Made by a program: the position numbers and the translations under genes. From assembly GCF_003589745.1 (NCBI RefSeq), contig NZ_CP032364.1, positions 744,001-808,000 of the forward strand: DNA of 64,000 nucleotides, read 5' to 3'. Shown here piece by piece: positions 26,747-35,459 of the stretch. The notes beneath the pieces were generated by a model. The model did no database searches. It saw nothing but the letters and a program-made list of their open reading frames with translations, and was not told where the DNA came from. Source of the DNA: Lachnoanaerobaculum umeaense (GTDB taxonomy: Bacteria > Bacillota > Clostridia > Lachnospirales > Lachnospiraceae). The stretch's first letter is position 1. Each line of letters begins with the position of its first letter.

Positions 26747-28062
26747 TGCTCACAACACTCCGTAATGCATTTAAGGTGAAGGATGTAAGAAAGAAACTTC
26801 TGTACACATTTATGATGCTGGTAGTTATTCGCTTTGGCAGTAATTTACCTATACCGGGTGTAAACACAACTTTTTTTAAGAATCTTTTTGCAAAGCAATC
26901 AGGCGATGCGTTTGGATTTTTTAATGCAATAACTGGTGGTTCTTTTGAAAATATGAGTGTACTTGCACTGAGTATCACTCCATATATTACAAGTTCTATT
27001 ATAATCCAGCTTTTAACAATAGCGATTCCGGCACTTGAGGAATTGCAGCAGGATGGCGAAGATGGCAGAAAAAAGATAGTCGAATATACAAGATATTTGA
27101 CTATCGCACTAGCCCTCTTACAATCTTCAGCTATGGCAATAGGATTTGGCAAACAGGACCTTCTACTTCATTATACAATAAAGAGTGTAGTTGTAACTAT
27201 ATTTACAATGACAGCAGGTAGTGCATTTTTGATGTGGATTGGAGAAAGAATAACAGAGAATGGAGTAGGGAATGGTATTTCCATAGTTCTTTTGTTAAAT
27301 ATACTTTCATCATTACCAAATGATTTCAAGAATCTGTATGAGAGATTCTTAAAAGATCAGACAGTAGCTAGAATGGTAGTTGCTGCAGTTATTATATTGG
27401 CATTTATAATTATAATGGTAATATTTACTATTATATTACAGGATGCCGAAAGAAGAATTCCTGTACAATATTCATCCAAAACGCAGGGTAGAAGAAGTGT
27501 GGGCGGAACATCATCTCATATTCCTTTAAAGGTAAATACTGCAGGTGTTATTCCGGTAATATTTGCTTCTTCAATATTCTCTACTCCTATAGTTATTGGC
27601 CAATTCTTACAAATAAATAATGGCTCAATAGTAGGTGAGATATTGACATATATGAATTCATCAATGTGGTTTAAGCCTGAGGCACCGAAGTATTCTATTG
27701 GACTGATAGTTTATATCATATTGATTGTCTTATTTGCTTACTTTTATACATCAATTACTTTTAACCCACTTGAGGTAGCTAATAATATGAAAAAATCAGG
27801 TGGTTTTGTTCCGGGTATCAGACCGGGTAAGCCAACAAGTGATTATTTCTCAAAGATTTTAAGTCACATCATAATTATAGGTGCAACAGGCCTTATAATC
27901 GTTTGTATTATACCTATAATAATTTCAGGATTGTTCAATATCAGTAGACTTTCATTTACCGGAACATCCTTGATCATCATTGTTGGTGTTGTACTTGAGA
28001 CAATAAAAGCAATTGAATCACAAATGCTTGTAAGAAATTACAGAGGATTCTTATTAGACTAA
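26746..28062 (+). CDS. secY: Protein translocase subunit SecY
   Basis: The core of the SecYEG protein-conducting channel in the membrane. The 438-residue protein has about ten membrane helices. Landmarks are RFGSNLPIPGV, the plug-side ALSITPYITSSIIIQLL in TM2, the cytosolic loop RRIPVQYSSKTQGRRS and the C-terminal NNMKKSGGFVPGIRPGKPT. It is coupled to rplO. A hairpin follows the gene. Confidence 0.97.
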   Translation: MLTTLRNAFKVKDVRKKLLYTFMMLVVIRFGSNLPIPGVNTTFFKNLFAKQSGDAFGFFNAITGGSFENMSVLALSITPYITSSIIIQLLTIAIPALEELQQDGEDGRKKIVEYTRYLTIALALLQSSAMAIGFGKQDLLLHYTIKSVVVTIFTMTAGSAFLMWIGERITENGVGNGISIVLLLNILSSLPNDFKNLYERFLKDQTVARMVVAAVIILAFIIIMVIFTIILQDAERRIPVQYSSKTQGRRSVGGTSSHIPLKVNTAGVIPVIFASSIFSTPIVIGQFLQINNGSIVGEILTYMNSSMWFKPEAPKYSIGLIVYIILIVLFAYFYTSITFNPLEVANNMKKSGGFVPGIRPGKPTSDYFSKILSHIIIIGATGLIIVCIIPIIISGLFNISRLSFTGTSLIIIVGVVLETIKAIESQMLVRNYRGFLLD

Positions 28063-28070
28063 TCATCTTA

Positions 28071-28107
28071 CGAAAAACCACTGGGGAAATTCTTCAGGGG
28101 TTTTTCG
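28071..28107 (+). terminator. Hairpin after secY, possible partial terminator
   Basis: CGAAAAACC pairs with GGTTTTTCG, with an inner CTG/CAG pair and a loop. The T run is part of the stem and is followed by TGGTTACT, so full termination is doubtful. It may adjust readthrough from secY into adk. Confidence 0.45.
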
Positions 28108-28138
28108 TGGTTACTAATGAAATTTAGGGGGTAAAACC

Positions 28139-28780
28139 ATGAAGATTATTATGTTAGGTGCACCGGGTGCCGGAAAAGGTACACAGGCAAAGAGAATTGC
28201 AAACAAGTATAATATACCACATATATCTACAGGTGATATATTTAGAGCTAATATAAAAGAAAAAACTGAGCTTGGAAATAAAGCAAAAGAGTATATGGAC
28301 AAAGGTGAGCTGGTTCCTGATGATATTACTATCGGAATGCTTTTGGATAGAATACATAAGGATGATTGTAAGAACGGATTTGTACTTGACGGTTTTCCTA
28401 GAACAATTCCACAGGCAAAATCTTTGACTAATGCTTTATCAGAGCTTGGTGAAAAAATAGATTATGCTATAAATGTAGATGTACCTGACGAATCAATCAT
28501 CAGTAGAATGAGCGGTAGAAGAGCCTGTCTAAATTGTGGAAACACATATCATATAATGTATTCTGCACCAAAGACGGAAAATGTATGTGATAATTGTGGA
28601 AATGAACTTGTTATTAGGGATGATGATAAGCCTGAAACTGTTAAGAAAAGACTTGAGGTGTATCATGATCAGACACAGCCTTTGATTGATTACTATGATA
28701 ATGAGAAAATACTCGCATCAGTAGACGGTACAAAGGATATGGAAGAAGTATTCCTGGATATTATTGCAGTTTTGGAATAG
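28139..28780 (+). CDS. adk: Adenylate kinase (zinc-lid type)
   Basis: It interconverts 2 ADP with ATP and AMP. The P-loop [10 protein letters not shown] lies at residues 7-16, and the AMP-binding [10 protein letters not shown] at about 84-93. The long lid carries four cysteines (CLNCG and CDNCG), the structural zinc site of Gram-positive enzymes. The 213-residue length is normal. It lies in the usual secY-adk-map order with a GGGGGT ribosome site. Confidence 0.97.
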   Translation: MKIIMLGAPGAGKGTQAKRIANKYNIPHISTGDIFRANIKEKTELGNKAKEYMDKGELVPDDITIGMLLDRIHKDDCKNGFVLDGFPRTIPQAKSLTNALSELGEKIDYAINVDVPDESIISRMSGRRACLNCGNTYHIMYSAPKTENVCDNCGNELVIRDDDKPETVKKRLEVYHDQTQPLIDYYDNEKILASVDGTKDMEEVFLDIIAVLE

Positions 28781-28794
28781 ATTGTGAGGGGAAA

Positions 28795-29553
28795 ATGGCA
28801 GTAACAATAAAGTCTGAGAGGGAAATACAATTAATGAGAGAGGCCGGAATAATACTGGCAAAGACTCATGAAGAATTGGAAAAAGCATTACATGCAGGTA
28901 TGACTACATATCAGGTAAATAAGCTTGGAGATGAAATAATAAGATCATTTGGATGTGTTCCTTCATTTCTTAACTATAATGGATATCCTGCTTCAATATG
29001 TGTATCTGTAAATGAAGAGGTTGTACATGGTATTCCATCTAAGAAAAGAATCTTAAAAGATGGAGATGTCGTGAGCTTGGATGCAGGTGTTATTTGGAAA
29101 GGATATCATTCAGACGCTGCCAGAACCCATATAATAGGCGAAGGAAGCGATAAGGCAAAAGAACTTGTAAAGGTTACAAGAGAGTGCTTTTATGAGGGAA
29201 TTAAGTATGCTATTGCAGGAAATCATTTAAATGATATATGCAAAGCCATAGGAGCGTATGCAAAGGAAAGAGGATATGGCGTAGTAAGGGATTTAGTAGG
29301 ACATGGTATTGGTACACATCTTCACGAAGACCCTGAAGTTCCAAACTTTGATATGAAAAGAGGTGGAATTAAACTACAGCCTGGTATGACCCTTGCAATA
29401 GAGCCTATGATTACGGCAGGAAGAGATGAAGTGGTATGGCTTGATGATGACTGGACAGTGGTTACAGATGATAATTCATTGGCAGCACATTATGAAAACA
29501 CTATTTTGATAACAGAGGGTGAGCCTGAGATTCTTTCTCTGAGAAAATTATGA
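28795..29553 (+). CDS. map: Methionine aminopeptidase type I
   Basis: It removes the N-terminal methionine from nascent proteins using a two-metal centre. Metal ligands are visible in SLDAGVIWKGYHSDAART, GHGIGTHLHEDPEVPN, TLAIEPMI and AAHYENTILI. The 252-residue length fits the type Ia form. The stop and the ATG of the next gene overlap as ATGA. Confidence 0.97.
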   Translation: MAVTIKSEREIQLMREAGIILAKTHEELEKALHAGMTTYQVNKLGDEIIRSFGCVPSFLNYNGYPASICVSVNEEVVHGIPSKKRILKDGDVVSLDAGVIWKGYHSDAARTHIIGEGSDKAKELVKVTRECFYEGIKYAIAGNHLNDICKAIGAYAKERGYGVVRDLVGHGIGTHLHEDPEVPNFDMKRGGIKLQPGMTLAIEPMITAGRDEVVWLDDDWTVVTDDNSLAAHYENTILITEGEPEILSLRKL

Positions 29554-29825
29554 TAAATACAGGTGATATTGTAATATCAATAATGGGTCATGATAGAGGA
29601 GAGTATTATTTAGTAATAGAATGTGACAATAATTATATATATGTTGCAGATGGCAGACTAAAGACTCTTGATAAGCCAAAGAAAAAGAATATAAAGCATA
29701 TTAGAAGACTTGGAAAAAGTGATGAATTTATTGATATAAAAAACAGTGGTGATAACTTTAACGATGTTAAGTTAAAATATCTCTTGAAAAAGTGGAGGAA
29801 TAAATGTCTAAATCAGACGTTATAG
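29550..29825 (+). CDS. KOW-domain RNA-binding protein (L14e-like)
   Basis: A 91-residue protein between map and infA, a position where Clostridia often carry a small KOW protein. The first 30 residues ([20 protein letters not shown]) fit a KOW/L14e-like beta-barrel. The middle is basic ([15 protein letters not shown]). It is coupled to map and overlaps infA by 22 bases. The family probably has a ribosome- or RNA-associated role; its precise function is not established to my knowledge. Confidence 0.8.
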   Translation: MINTGDIVISIMGHDRGEYYLVIECDNNYIYVADGRLKTLDKPKKKNIKHIRRLGKSDEFIDIKNSGDNFNDVKLKYLLKKWRNKCLNQTL

Positions 29826-30022
29826 AGATTGAAGGAACAGTTGTTGAGAAGTTACCTAATGCTATGTTTCAGGTAGAACTTGAGAATGGGCATCAGGTAT
29901 TGGCACATATCAGTGGCAAACTTAGAATGAATTATATAAGAATTTTGCCGGGTGATAAAGTTACTATCGAATTATCTCCATATGATTTGACTAAAGGACG
30001 AATCATTTGGCGTGATAAATAA
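29804..30022 (+). CDS. infA: Translation initiation factor IF-1
   Basis: IF-1 is an OB-fold protein that blocks the A site during initiation. The 72-residue chain has [20 protein letters not shown] and the end [13 protein letters not shown], both conserved. GTGGAGG lies upstream within the KOW gene. A perfect hairpin (TATTATAG with CTATAATA) follows in the spacer to rpmJ. Confidence 0.97.
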   Translation: MSKSDVIEIEGTVVEKLPNAMFQVELENGHQVLAHISGKLRMNYIRILPGDKVTIELSPYDLTKGRIIWRDK

Positions 30023-30101
30023 AATAAGACCTTGCATATTATAGTAGTTAATGCTATAATACCATGGCGTCTTTATTAGTAGCGATGAAAGGAGAGTTAC
30101 A

Positions 30102-30215
30102 ATGAAGGTCAGATCTTCAGTGAAACCGATTTGCGAAAAATGCAAAATAATTAAGAGAAAAGGTTCCATAAGAGTAATTTGTGAGAACCCAAAGCACAAG
30201 CAGAGACAAGGTTGA
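30102..30215 (+). CDS. rpmJ: 50S ribosomal protein L36
   Basis: A 37-residue protein ([15 protein letters not shown] and onward) between infA and rpsM, its usual place. The zinc ligands Cys11, Cys14, Cys27 and His32 are all present, so this is the zinc-containing form. GAAAGGAGAG lies upstream of the ATG. Confidence 0.95.
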   Translation: MKVRSSVKPICEKCKIIKRKGSIRVICENPKHKQRQG

Positions 30216-30245
30216 TCTGCATAGGAATAAGGAGGAAGTAGGTAA

Positions 30246-30614
30246 ATGGCTCGTATAGCAGGCGTTGATTTACCAAGAGAAAAGCGTGTTGAGATTGGTT
30301 TGACATATATCTATGGTATAGGTCTTACAAGTTCAAAGCGTATCTTGAAAGCAGCTGGTGTAAATCCTGATACAAGAGTAAAGGATCTTACAGATGATGA
30401 AGTAAAAGAGTTGGCACAGGTTATTTCTGATACTCAGATGGTAGAGGGTGATCTTAGAAGAGAGATTGCTATGAACATCAAGAGATTACAGGAAATAGGA
30501 TGTTATCGTGGTATTCGTCATAGAAAGAATCTTCCGGTTCGCGGACAGAAAACTAAGACAAATGCAAGAACACGTAAGGGTCCAAGAAAGACAGTAGCAA
30601 ACAAGAAAAAATAA
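30246..30614 (+). CDS. rpsM: 30S ribosomal protein S13
   Basis: S13 forms head bridges to the 50S. The 122-residue chain starts [20 protein letters not shown] and ends with [20 protein letters not shown] and [18 protein letters not shown] lies upstream. The spacer to rpsK has a small CGAAAA-GTAA-TTTTCG hairpin. Confidence 0.97.
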   Translation: MARIAGVDLPREKRVEIGLTYIYGIGLTSSKRILKAAGVNPDTRVKDLTDDEVKELAQVISDTQMVEGDLRREIAMNIKRLQEIGCYRGIRHRKNLPVRGQKTKTNARTRKGPRKTVANKKK

Positions 30615-30710
30615 TAGATAATATAGTCTATTCATTTTTTCGAAAAGTAATTTTCGCTGTATGTTTTAAAAACAGGAGCGTAGTAAAGTTTAAAAAGGTA
30701 GGTTAGTTTA

Positions 30711-31109
30711 ATGGCAAAGAATGCGTCCACCAAGAAGGTGACAAAAAAGCGCGTAAAGAAAAACGTTGAACGCGGACAGGCACATATTCAGTCATCATTT
30801 AACAATACAATTGTTACATTAACTGATACCCAAGGTAATGCAATATCATGGGCAAGCGCCGGTGGTCTAGGATTTAGAGGTTCAAAGAAATCTACTCCAT
30901 ATGCGGCATCTATGGCTGCAGAAACTGCTGCAAAGGCAGCTTTAGTACATGGACTTAAGTATGTAGATGTTATGGTAAAAGGACCTGGTTCAGGAAGAGA
31001 AGCAGCTATTCGTGCGTTGGCTGCATGTGGAATAGAAGTAACAAGTATTAAGGATGTAACTCCGGTACCACACAATGGATGTCGTCCACCAAAACGCAGA
31101 AGAGTCTAA
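30711..31109 (+). CDS. rpsK: 30S ribosomal protein S11
   Basis: S11 lines the platform near the E site. The 132-residue chain shows [34 protein letters not shown] and the C-terminal [15 protein letters not shown]. The ribosome site (AAAAAGGTAGG) is weaker than those of its neighbours. Confidence 0.97.
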   Translation: MAKNASTKKVTKKRVKKNVERGQAHIQSSFNNTIVTLTDTQGNAISWASAGGLGFRGSKKSTPYAASMAAETAAKAALVHGLKYVDVMVKGPGSGREAAIRALAACGIEVTSIKDVTPVPHNGCRPPKRRRV

Positions 31110-31124
31110 TAGGAGGTACTAAAA

Positions 31125-31718
31125 GTGGCAATTAATAGAGTTCCCGTTCTTAAAAGATGCAGATCTCTTGGCCTTGAGCCGGGTTTTCTGGGAATAGATA
31201 AAAAGTCTAATAGAGATACAAAAAGAGCTAATCGTAAGCTTAGTGAGTACGGTTTGCAGCTTAGAGAAAAGCAAAAAGCAAAGTTCATCTATGGTGTATT
31301 GGAGAAACCGTTTAGAAACTATTATGCTAAGGCTGAGAGAATGAAGGGTCAGGTTGGTGAGAACCTTATGATTCTCTTAGAGAGAAGACTTGATAATGTT
31401 GTTTTCCGTATGGGATTCGGTAGAACAAGAAAAGAAACAAGACAGATCGTTGATCATAAGCATGTTTTGGTAAATGGTAAATGTGTAAATATTCCATCTT
31501 ATCTTGTAAAAGCAGGAGATGTTATAGAGATTAAAGAGAAGGCAAAATCATCTGCAAGATATAAGGAAGTTGTAGAGTCAACAGCCGGAAGAATTGTACC
31601 GGCTTGGATTGATGCAGATCTTGAAAATTTAAAAGGTACTGTAAAGAGCCTCCCTACAAGAGAAGAAATTGATGTTCCTGTAGACGAACTTCTTATCGTT
31701 GAGTTGTACTCTAAGTAA
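31125..31718 (+). CDS. rpsD: 30S ribosomal protein S4
   Basis: S4 nucleates 30S assembly. The GTG-started 197-residue chain belongs to the type without zinc cysteines at the N-terminus ([14 protein letters not shown]). The S4 domain is clear: [47 protein letters not shown] precedes the GTG. Its position before rpoA matches the Firmicute alpha operon of many Clostridia. Confidence 0.97.
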   Translation: MAINRVPVLKRCRSLGLEPGFLGIDKKSNRDTKRANRKLSEYGLQLREKQKAKFIYGVLEKPFRNYYAKAERMKGQVGENLMILLERRLDNVVFRMGFGRTRKETRQIVDHKHVLVNGKCVNIPSYLVKAGDVIEIKEKAKSSARYKEVVESTAGRIVPAWIDADLENLKGTVKSLPTREEIDVPVDELLIVELYSK

Positions 31719-31730
31719 TAGGAATCTTAA

Positions 31731-31758
31731 CAGCTGATACTTATTTTCGTATCAGCTG
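31731..31758 (+). promoter_or_regulatory. Perfect hairpin in the rpsD-rpoA spacer
   Basis: CAGCTGATAC pairs fully with GTATCAGCTG around an 8-base loop. ATTTGCTAAT follows rather than a T run. It may be an attenuator, an RNase site, or a protein-binding site affecting rpoA. Confidence 0.55.
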
Positions 31759-31853
31759 ATTTGCTAATAATAGAAATATTTTAGCCTTGAAGTATTAACC
31801 AAGTCTCAAATGTTAGAGACATAGATATAGTTTATCTAAAAGGAGGGACAATC

Positions 31854-32807
31854 GTGTTTGATTTTGAAAAACCCAATATTGAGATTGCAGAGATTTCCGA
31901 GGACAAGAAGTTCGGCAGATTCATATGTGAACCACTGGAGAGAGGTTATGGAACAACTTTAGGTAATTCCCTAAGAAGAATCATGCTCTCATCCCTCCCA
32001 GGATCAGCTGTCAGTCAAGTTAAGATTGATGGTGTGTTGCATGAATTTTCTTCCATACCTGGAGTAAAAGAAGATGTAACAGAGATCATAATGAATGTAA
32101 AAAGCTTGGCAATCAAAAACACATCAAATGATGATGAGCCGAAGGTTGCTTATATAGATTTTGACGGTGAGGGAGTTATCACTGCAGAAGATATTCAATG
32201 TGATCCAAGTATTGAAATTATTAATAAGGACCAGGTTATTGCGACTGTTTCAGAAGGCAAGTTCTATATGGAATTGACAATAACAAATGGCAGAGGTTAT
32301 GTAAGTTCAGATAAAAACAAGGGAGAGGATACTCCTATAGGTGTTATAGCAATTGATTCTATCTATACTCCTGTAGAGAGAGTAAATCTTCTTGTAGAGA
32401 ACACACGTGTAGGTCAGATGACAGACTTTGATAAGTTAACACTTGATGTTACTACAAATGGTACATTGGCACCTGACGAGGCGGTGAGTTTAGCTGCTAA
32501 AGTTTTGAGCGAGCATCTCAATTTATTTATAGACTTATCTGATAATGCCAAAACTGTTGATGTAATGGTAGAAAAAGCAGAGGATGACAAGGAAAAAGTT
32601 CTGGAGATGAATATAGATGAACTTGAGTTGTCAGTAAGATCTTATAATTGCTTGAAGAGAGCAGGAATCAATACAGTTGAAGAATTGTGTTCACGTACCT
32701 CAGATGATATGATGAAAGTCAGAAATCTGGGTAGAAAATCATTAGAGGAAGTCCTTCAAAAGCTTGAGGATTTAGGGCTTCACCTTCGTGAAAGCGAAGA
32801 AGCATAA
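31854..32807 (+). CDS. rpoA: DNA-directed RNA polymerase alpha subunit
   Basis: The alpha dimer nucleates RNA polymerase assembly. The N-terminal domain shows [20 protein letters not shown] and [17 protein letters not shown]. The C-terminal DNA- and activator-binding domain (about residues 245-310) has [16 protein letters not shown] and [11 protein letters not shown]. The start is GTG with AAAAGGAGGG upstream. The 317-residue length is normal. Confidence 0.97.
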   Translation: MFDFEKPNIEIAEISEDKKFGRFICEPLERGYGTTLGNSLRRIMLSSLPGSAVSQVKIDGVLHEFSSIPGVKEDVTEIIMNVKSLAIKNTSNDDEPKVAYIDFDGEGVITAEDIQCDPSIEIINKDQVIATVSEGKFYMELTITNGRGYVSSDKNKGEDTPIGVIAIDSIYTPVERVNLLVENTRVGQMTDFDKLTLDVTTNGTLAPDEAVSLAAKVLSEHLNLFIDLSDNAKTVDVMVEKAEDDKEKVLEMNIDELELSVRSYNCLKRAGINTVEELCSRTSDDMMKVRNLGRKSLEEVLQKLEDLGLHLRESEEA

Positions 32808-32876
32808 AAAAGAATAAATAGACATATATAATAAGACCAATGTTTGCATATATATGTTTCCGATGGAGGAGTAAAA

Positions 32877-33413
32877 ATGGCAAAGTATAGAAAACTTTCA
32901 AAGACATCCAGTCAGAGAAAAGCATTATTAAGAAACCAGGTTACAGCACTTTTACAGCATGGAAAGATTGTAACTACAGAAGCTAGAGCAAAAGAGATCA
33001 GAAAGATCGTTGAGCCACTTATAGCATTAGCTGTTAAGGAGAAGGATAACTTCGACCTTGTGAAGGTAAATGCAAAGGTTGCAAGAAAAGATGCTGATGG
33101 TAAGAGAGTAAAAGAAGTTGTAGATGGTAAGAAAGTTACTGTTTATGATGAGGTAGAGAAGGAAATTAAGAAAGATAGACCTTCAAGACTTCATGCGAGA
33201 AGCAAGATTAATGCTGTAGTATATGTTCCAACAGAGTTACCTTCAAAGGTAGCCGGAAAGAAGAAAAATACAAAGTCTGTTGACTTGGCAAAGAAGCTCT
33301 TTGATGAGTATGGTCCAAAGTATGCTGATCGTAAGGGTGGATACACAAGAATAGTTAAGATCGGTCTTCGTAAGGGCGATGCAGCTATGGAAGTTTTACT
33401 TGAGTTAGTATAA
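32877..33413 (+). CDS. rplQ: 50S ribosomal protein L17 with a charged insertion
   Basis: L17 sits at the tunnel exit. The MAKYRKLSKTSSQRKALLRN start has a TGGAGGAG site; an in-frame ATG 11 codons earlier is rejected. The conserved core ends with YTRIVKIGLRKGDAAMEVLLEL. At 178 residues it is about 55 longer than the B. subtilis protein. The extra lies between about residues 60 and 125 and is rich in Lys, Asp and Val. A terminator ends the whole ribosomal cluster. Confidence 0.95.
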   Translation: MAKYRKLSKTSSQRKALLRNQVTALLQHGKIVTTEARAKEIRKIVEPLIALAVKEKDNFDLVKVNAKVARKDADGKRVKEVVDGKKVTVYDEVEKEIKKDRPSRLHARSKINAVVYVPTELPSKVAGKKKNTKSVDLAKKLFDEYGPKYADRKGGYTRIVKIGLRKGDAAMEVLLELV

Positions 33414-33423
33414 TATATCAATG

Positions 33424-33451
33424 AATAGCAGTCTATGACTGCTATTTTTTT
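33424..33451 (+). terminator. Rho-independent terminator after rplQ
   Basis: AATAGCAGT pairs with ACTGCTATT around a short loop, with a T run of about seven. It marks the end of the S10-spc-alpha cluster. Confidence 0.9.
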
Positions 33452-33529
33452 GCAAAAATTTAACAGCTTTAGTTTGAGTTTACAGAATATTTATGATATA
33501 ATTCGATAACTATGACAGGAGATTCTTTT

Positions 33530-34819
33530 ATGATTGAGAAAAAACTTAGAGGATATATTCTGCCAAATATCTTGGCAACTACCGGTACATCATGCTATGT
33601 ACTTGCAGACACAATTTTTATATCAATGGCGGAGGGTGCAAATGGCATCACAGGTTTGAACTTAGCACTGCCGATATTTGCAATAACTTTTGCAATAGGA
33701 GCTATGATTGGTATAGGTTCTGCAACAAAATATGCATTGCTGAAATCACTTGGAGATAAAAAGGAAGCAGATAAATATTTTTCAAATTCATTTATTTGGA
33801 GTTTATTGTTTAGCTTACCTTTTTTAATTCTTGGTATTTTTGTTCCTGATTTAGTTTTAAGAGTTTTTGGAGCTGACGAAGTTATTGAGGCTGTTACGCA
33901 TACATATACACGTATTATTCTTTGTTTATCACCATTTTTTATGCTGAATTTTACATTTACATCCTTTGTAAGAAATGATAATTCACCAAGGATAGCTATG
34001 GCGGCAACCCTCATTAGCGGTATTTTTAATATTATATTTGATTATGTACTTATGTTTCCGTTGGGTATGGGAATGGCAGGCGCAGCACTTGCAACAGGCC
34101 TTTCACCTATTGTAAGTATGTGTATTTGTATGACTCATTATTTATCAAAAAAGAACAGCATACGCTTTGACCCTATATTGCCTTCTCTTAAACGTCTACT
34201 CTTAGCCTGTAGTCTGGGAGTTGTAGCATTTGTAGGTGAGATATCAAATGGTGTGATTACTATGATTTTCAACTATATATTATTGGCACTTGTAGGTAAT
34301 ATAGCAGTTGCGGCATATGGAGTTATAGCAAACTCAGCATTGGTAGGTGTAGCAATGCTAAATGGTGTTTCACAAGGATTACAGCCGGTGGCAAGTGAAA
34401 CTTATGGTAAAGCTGAGAAAAAAGATTTAAAGAAAATATTTTTGTATTCACTCACAGTGGGTATGATCATAGCAGGAGCTTTAGTGGTAGTGGTAATGGC
34501 TTTTGCACCAAATATTATAGCTGCTTTTAACAGTGAACATTCTGATATATTGGCAGAGTATGCTACTATAGGTATTAGAATTTATTTTATAGGATTCTTA
34601 CCTGCTGCATTTAATATTATTATAGCAGGTTTTTATAGTGCTACAGGTAGAGGAAAGGAATCCTCACTGATAGCCATATCAAGGGGTATAGTTGCAATAA
34701 TTGTGTTTGCATTAGTTTTATCCGGAATCTTTGGAATAATAGGAGTATGGAGTTCATTTTTTGCAGCGGAAATGTTTACTGCAATATTATGCTTAATACT
34801 GATGAGAAAAACTTTTTAA
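33530..34819 (+). CDS. MATE-family multidrug/cation efflux transporter
   Basis: A 429-residue membrane protein with about 12 helices in two similar halves. MATE hallmarks are LADTIFISMAEGANGITGLNLA in the first half and NGVSQGLQPVASETYGKAEK in the second, plus PLGMGMAGAALAT. The start used has AGGAGA seven bases upstream. Substrates such as cationic drugs cannot be inferred. The gene stands alone between the rplQ terminator and the sigma-factor pair. Confidence 0.9.
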   Translation: MIEKKLRGYILPNILATTGTSCYVLADTIFISMAEGANGITGLNLALPIFAITFAIGAMIGIGSATKYALLKSLGDKKEADKYFSNSFIWSLLFSLPFLILGIFVPDLVLRVFGADEVIEAVTHTYTRIILCLSPFFMLNFTFTSFVRNDNSPRIAMAATLISGIFNIIFDYVLMFPLGMGMAGAALATGLSPIVSMCICMTHYLSKKNSIRFDPILPSLKRLLLACSLGVVAFVGEISNGVITMIFNYILLALVGNIAVAAYGVIANSALVGVAMLNGVSQGLQPVASETYGKAEKKDLKKIFLYSLTVGMIIAGALVVVVMAFAPNIIAAFNSEHSDILAEYATIGIRIYFIGFLPAAFNIIIAGFYSATGRGKESSLIAISRGIVAIIVFALVLSGIFGIIGVWSSFFAAEMFTAILCLILMRKTF

Positions 34820-34886
34820 AAATTTTGCAAAGCATGCAATAAAACGATATTCTCATGCATTAATATAGTGAAAGGATGATTTTAAA

Positions 34887-35459
34887 ATGCTTAATTTTGT
34901 GGCAATCTTAGAGGAGGGATCAAAAGCTTCGTCAACGGTGGATGATAAACTTATAAAAGATATCGCAAAGGGAAGTATGGAGGCTTTACATACTTTATAT
35001 GAAAAAACTCATAAAAGTGTATATGCCTTTGCCCTTTCAATAACAAAAAATACTCATGATGCAGAGGATATTTTGCAGGATACTTTTTTGAAAATCTATC
35101 AAAAAGCAGCAGATTACACCTCATATGATAAACCTATGGCATGGATTTTTACAATAGCAAGAAATTTTGCACTAATGAAGATTCGTGACGGTAAAAAAGA
35201 GGGTAGTTTAGAAGATAATAATGATTTGCCGGAACAGGATTTTTCATTTGTAGAAGATCTTGGGGAACGTATTATTCTTAGAACCACTATAAATAAGTTG
35301 GATGATAATGAAAGAACAATACTCTTGCTACACGCAGTGGCAGGTCTGAAAAATCGTGAAATAGCAGATTTACTTGATATGTCAATAAACACAGTGCTTT
35401 CAAAGTATAATAGAACAATCAAGAAGATGCAGAAATATTTGGAAGAGGAGGGCTTTTGA
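34887..35459 (+). CDS. Sigma-70 family RNA polymerase sigma factor, ECF type
   Basis: A 190-residue two-domain sigma factor. Region 2 shows YAFALSITKNTHDAEDILQD and TFLKIYQKA followed by PMAWIFTIARNFALMKIRD. Region 4 has LKNREIADLLDMSINTVLSKY with the helix-turn-helix. It lacks region 3 and is ECF in architecture. It overlaps the next gene by one base (TGATG), and that gene encodes a single-span membrane protein likely to be its anti-sigma factor. The target promoters are not visible in the window. Confidence 0.92.
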   Translation: MLNFVAILEEGSKASSTVDDKLIKDIAKGSMEALHTLYEKTHKSVYAFALSITKNTHDAEDILQDTFLKIYQKAADYTSYDKPMAWIFTIARNFALMKIRDGKKEGSLEDNNDLPEQDFSFVEDLGERIILRTTINKLDDNERTILLLHAVAGLKNREIADLLDMSINTVLSKYNRTIKKMQKYLEEEGF

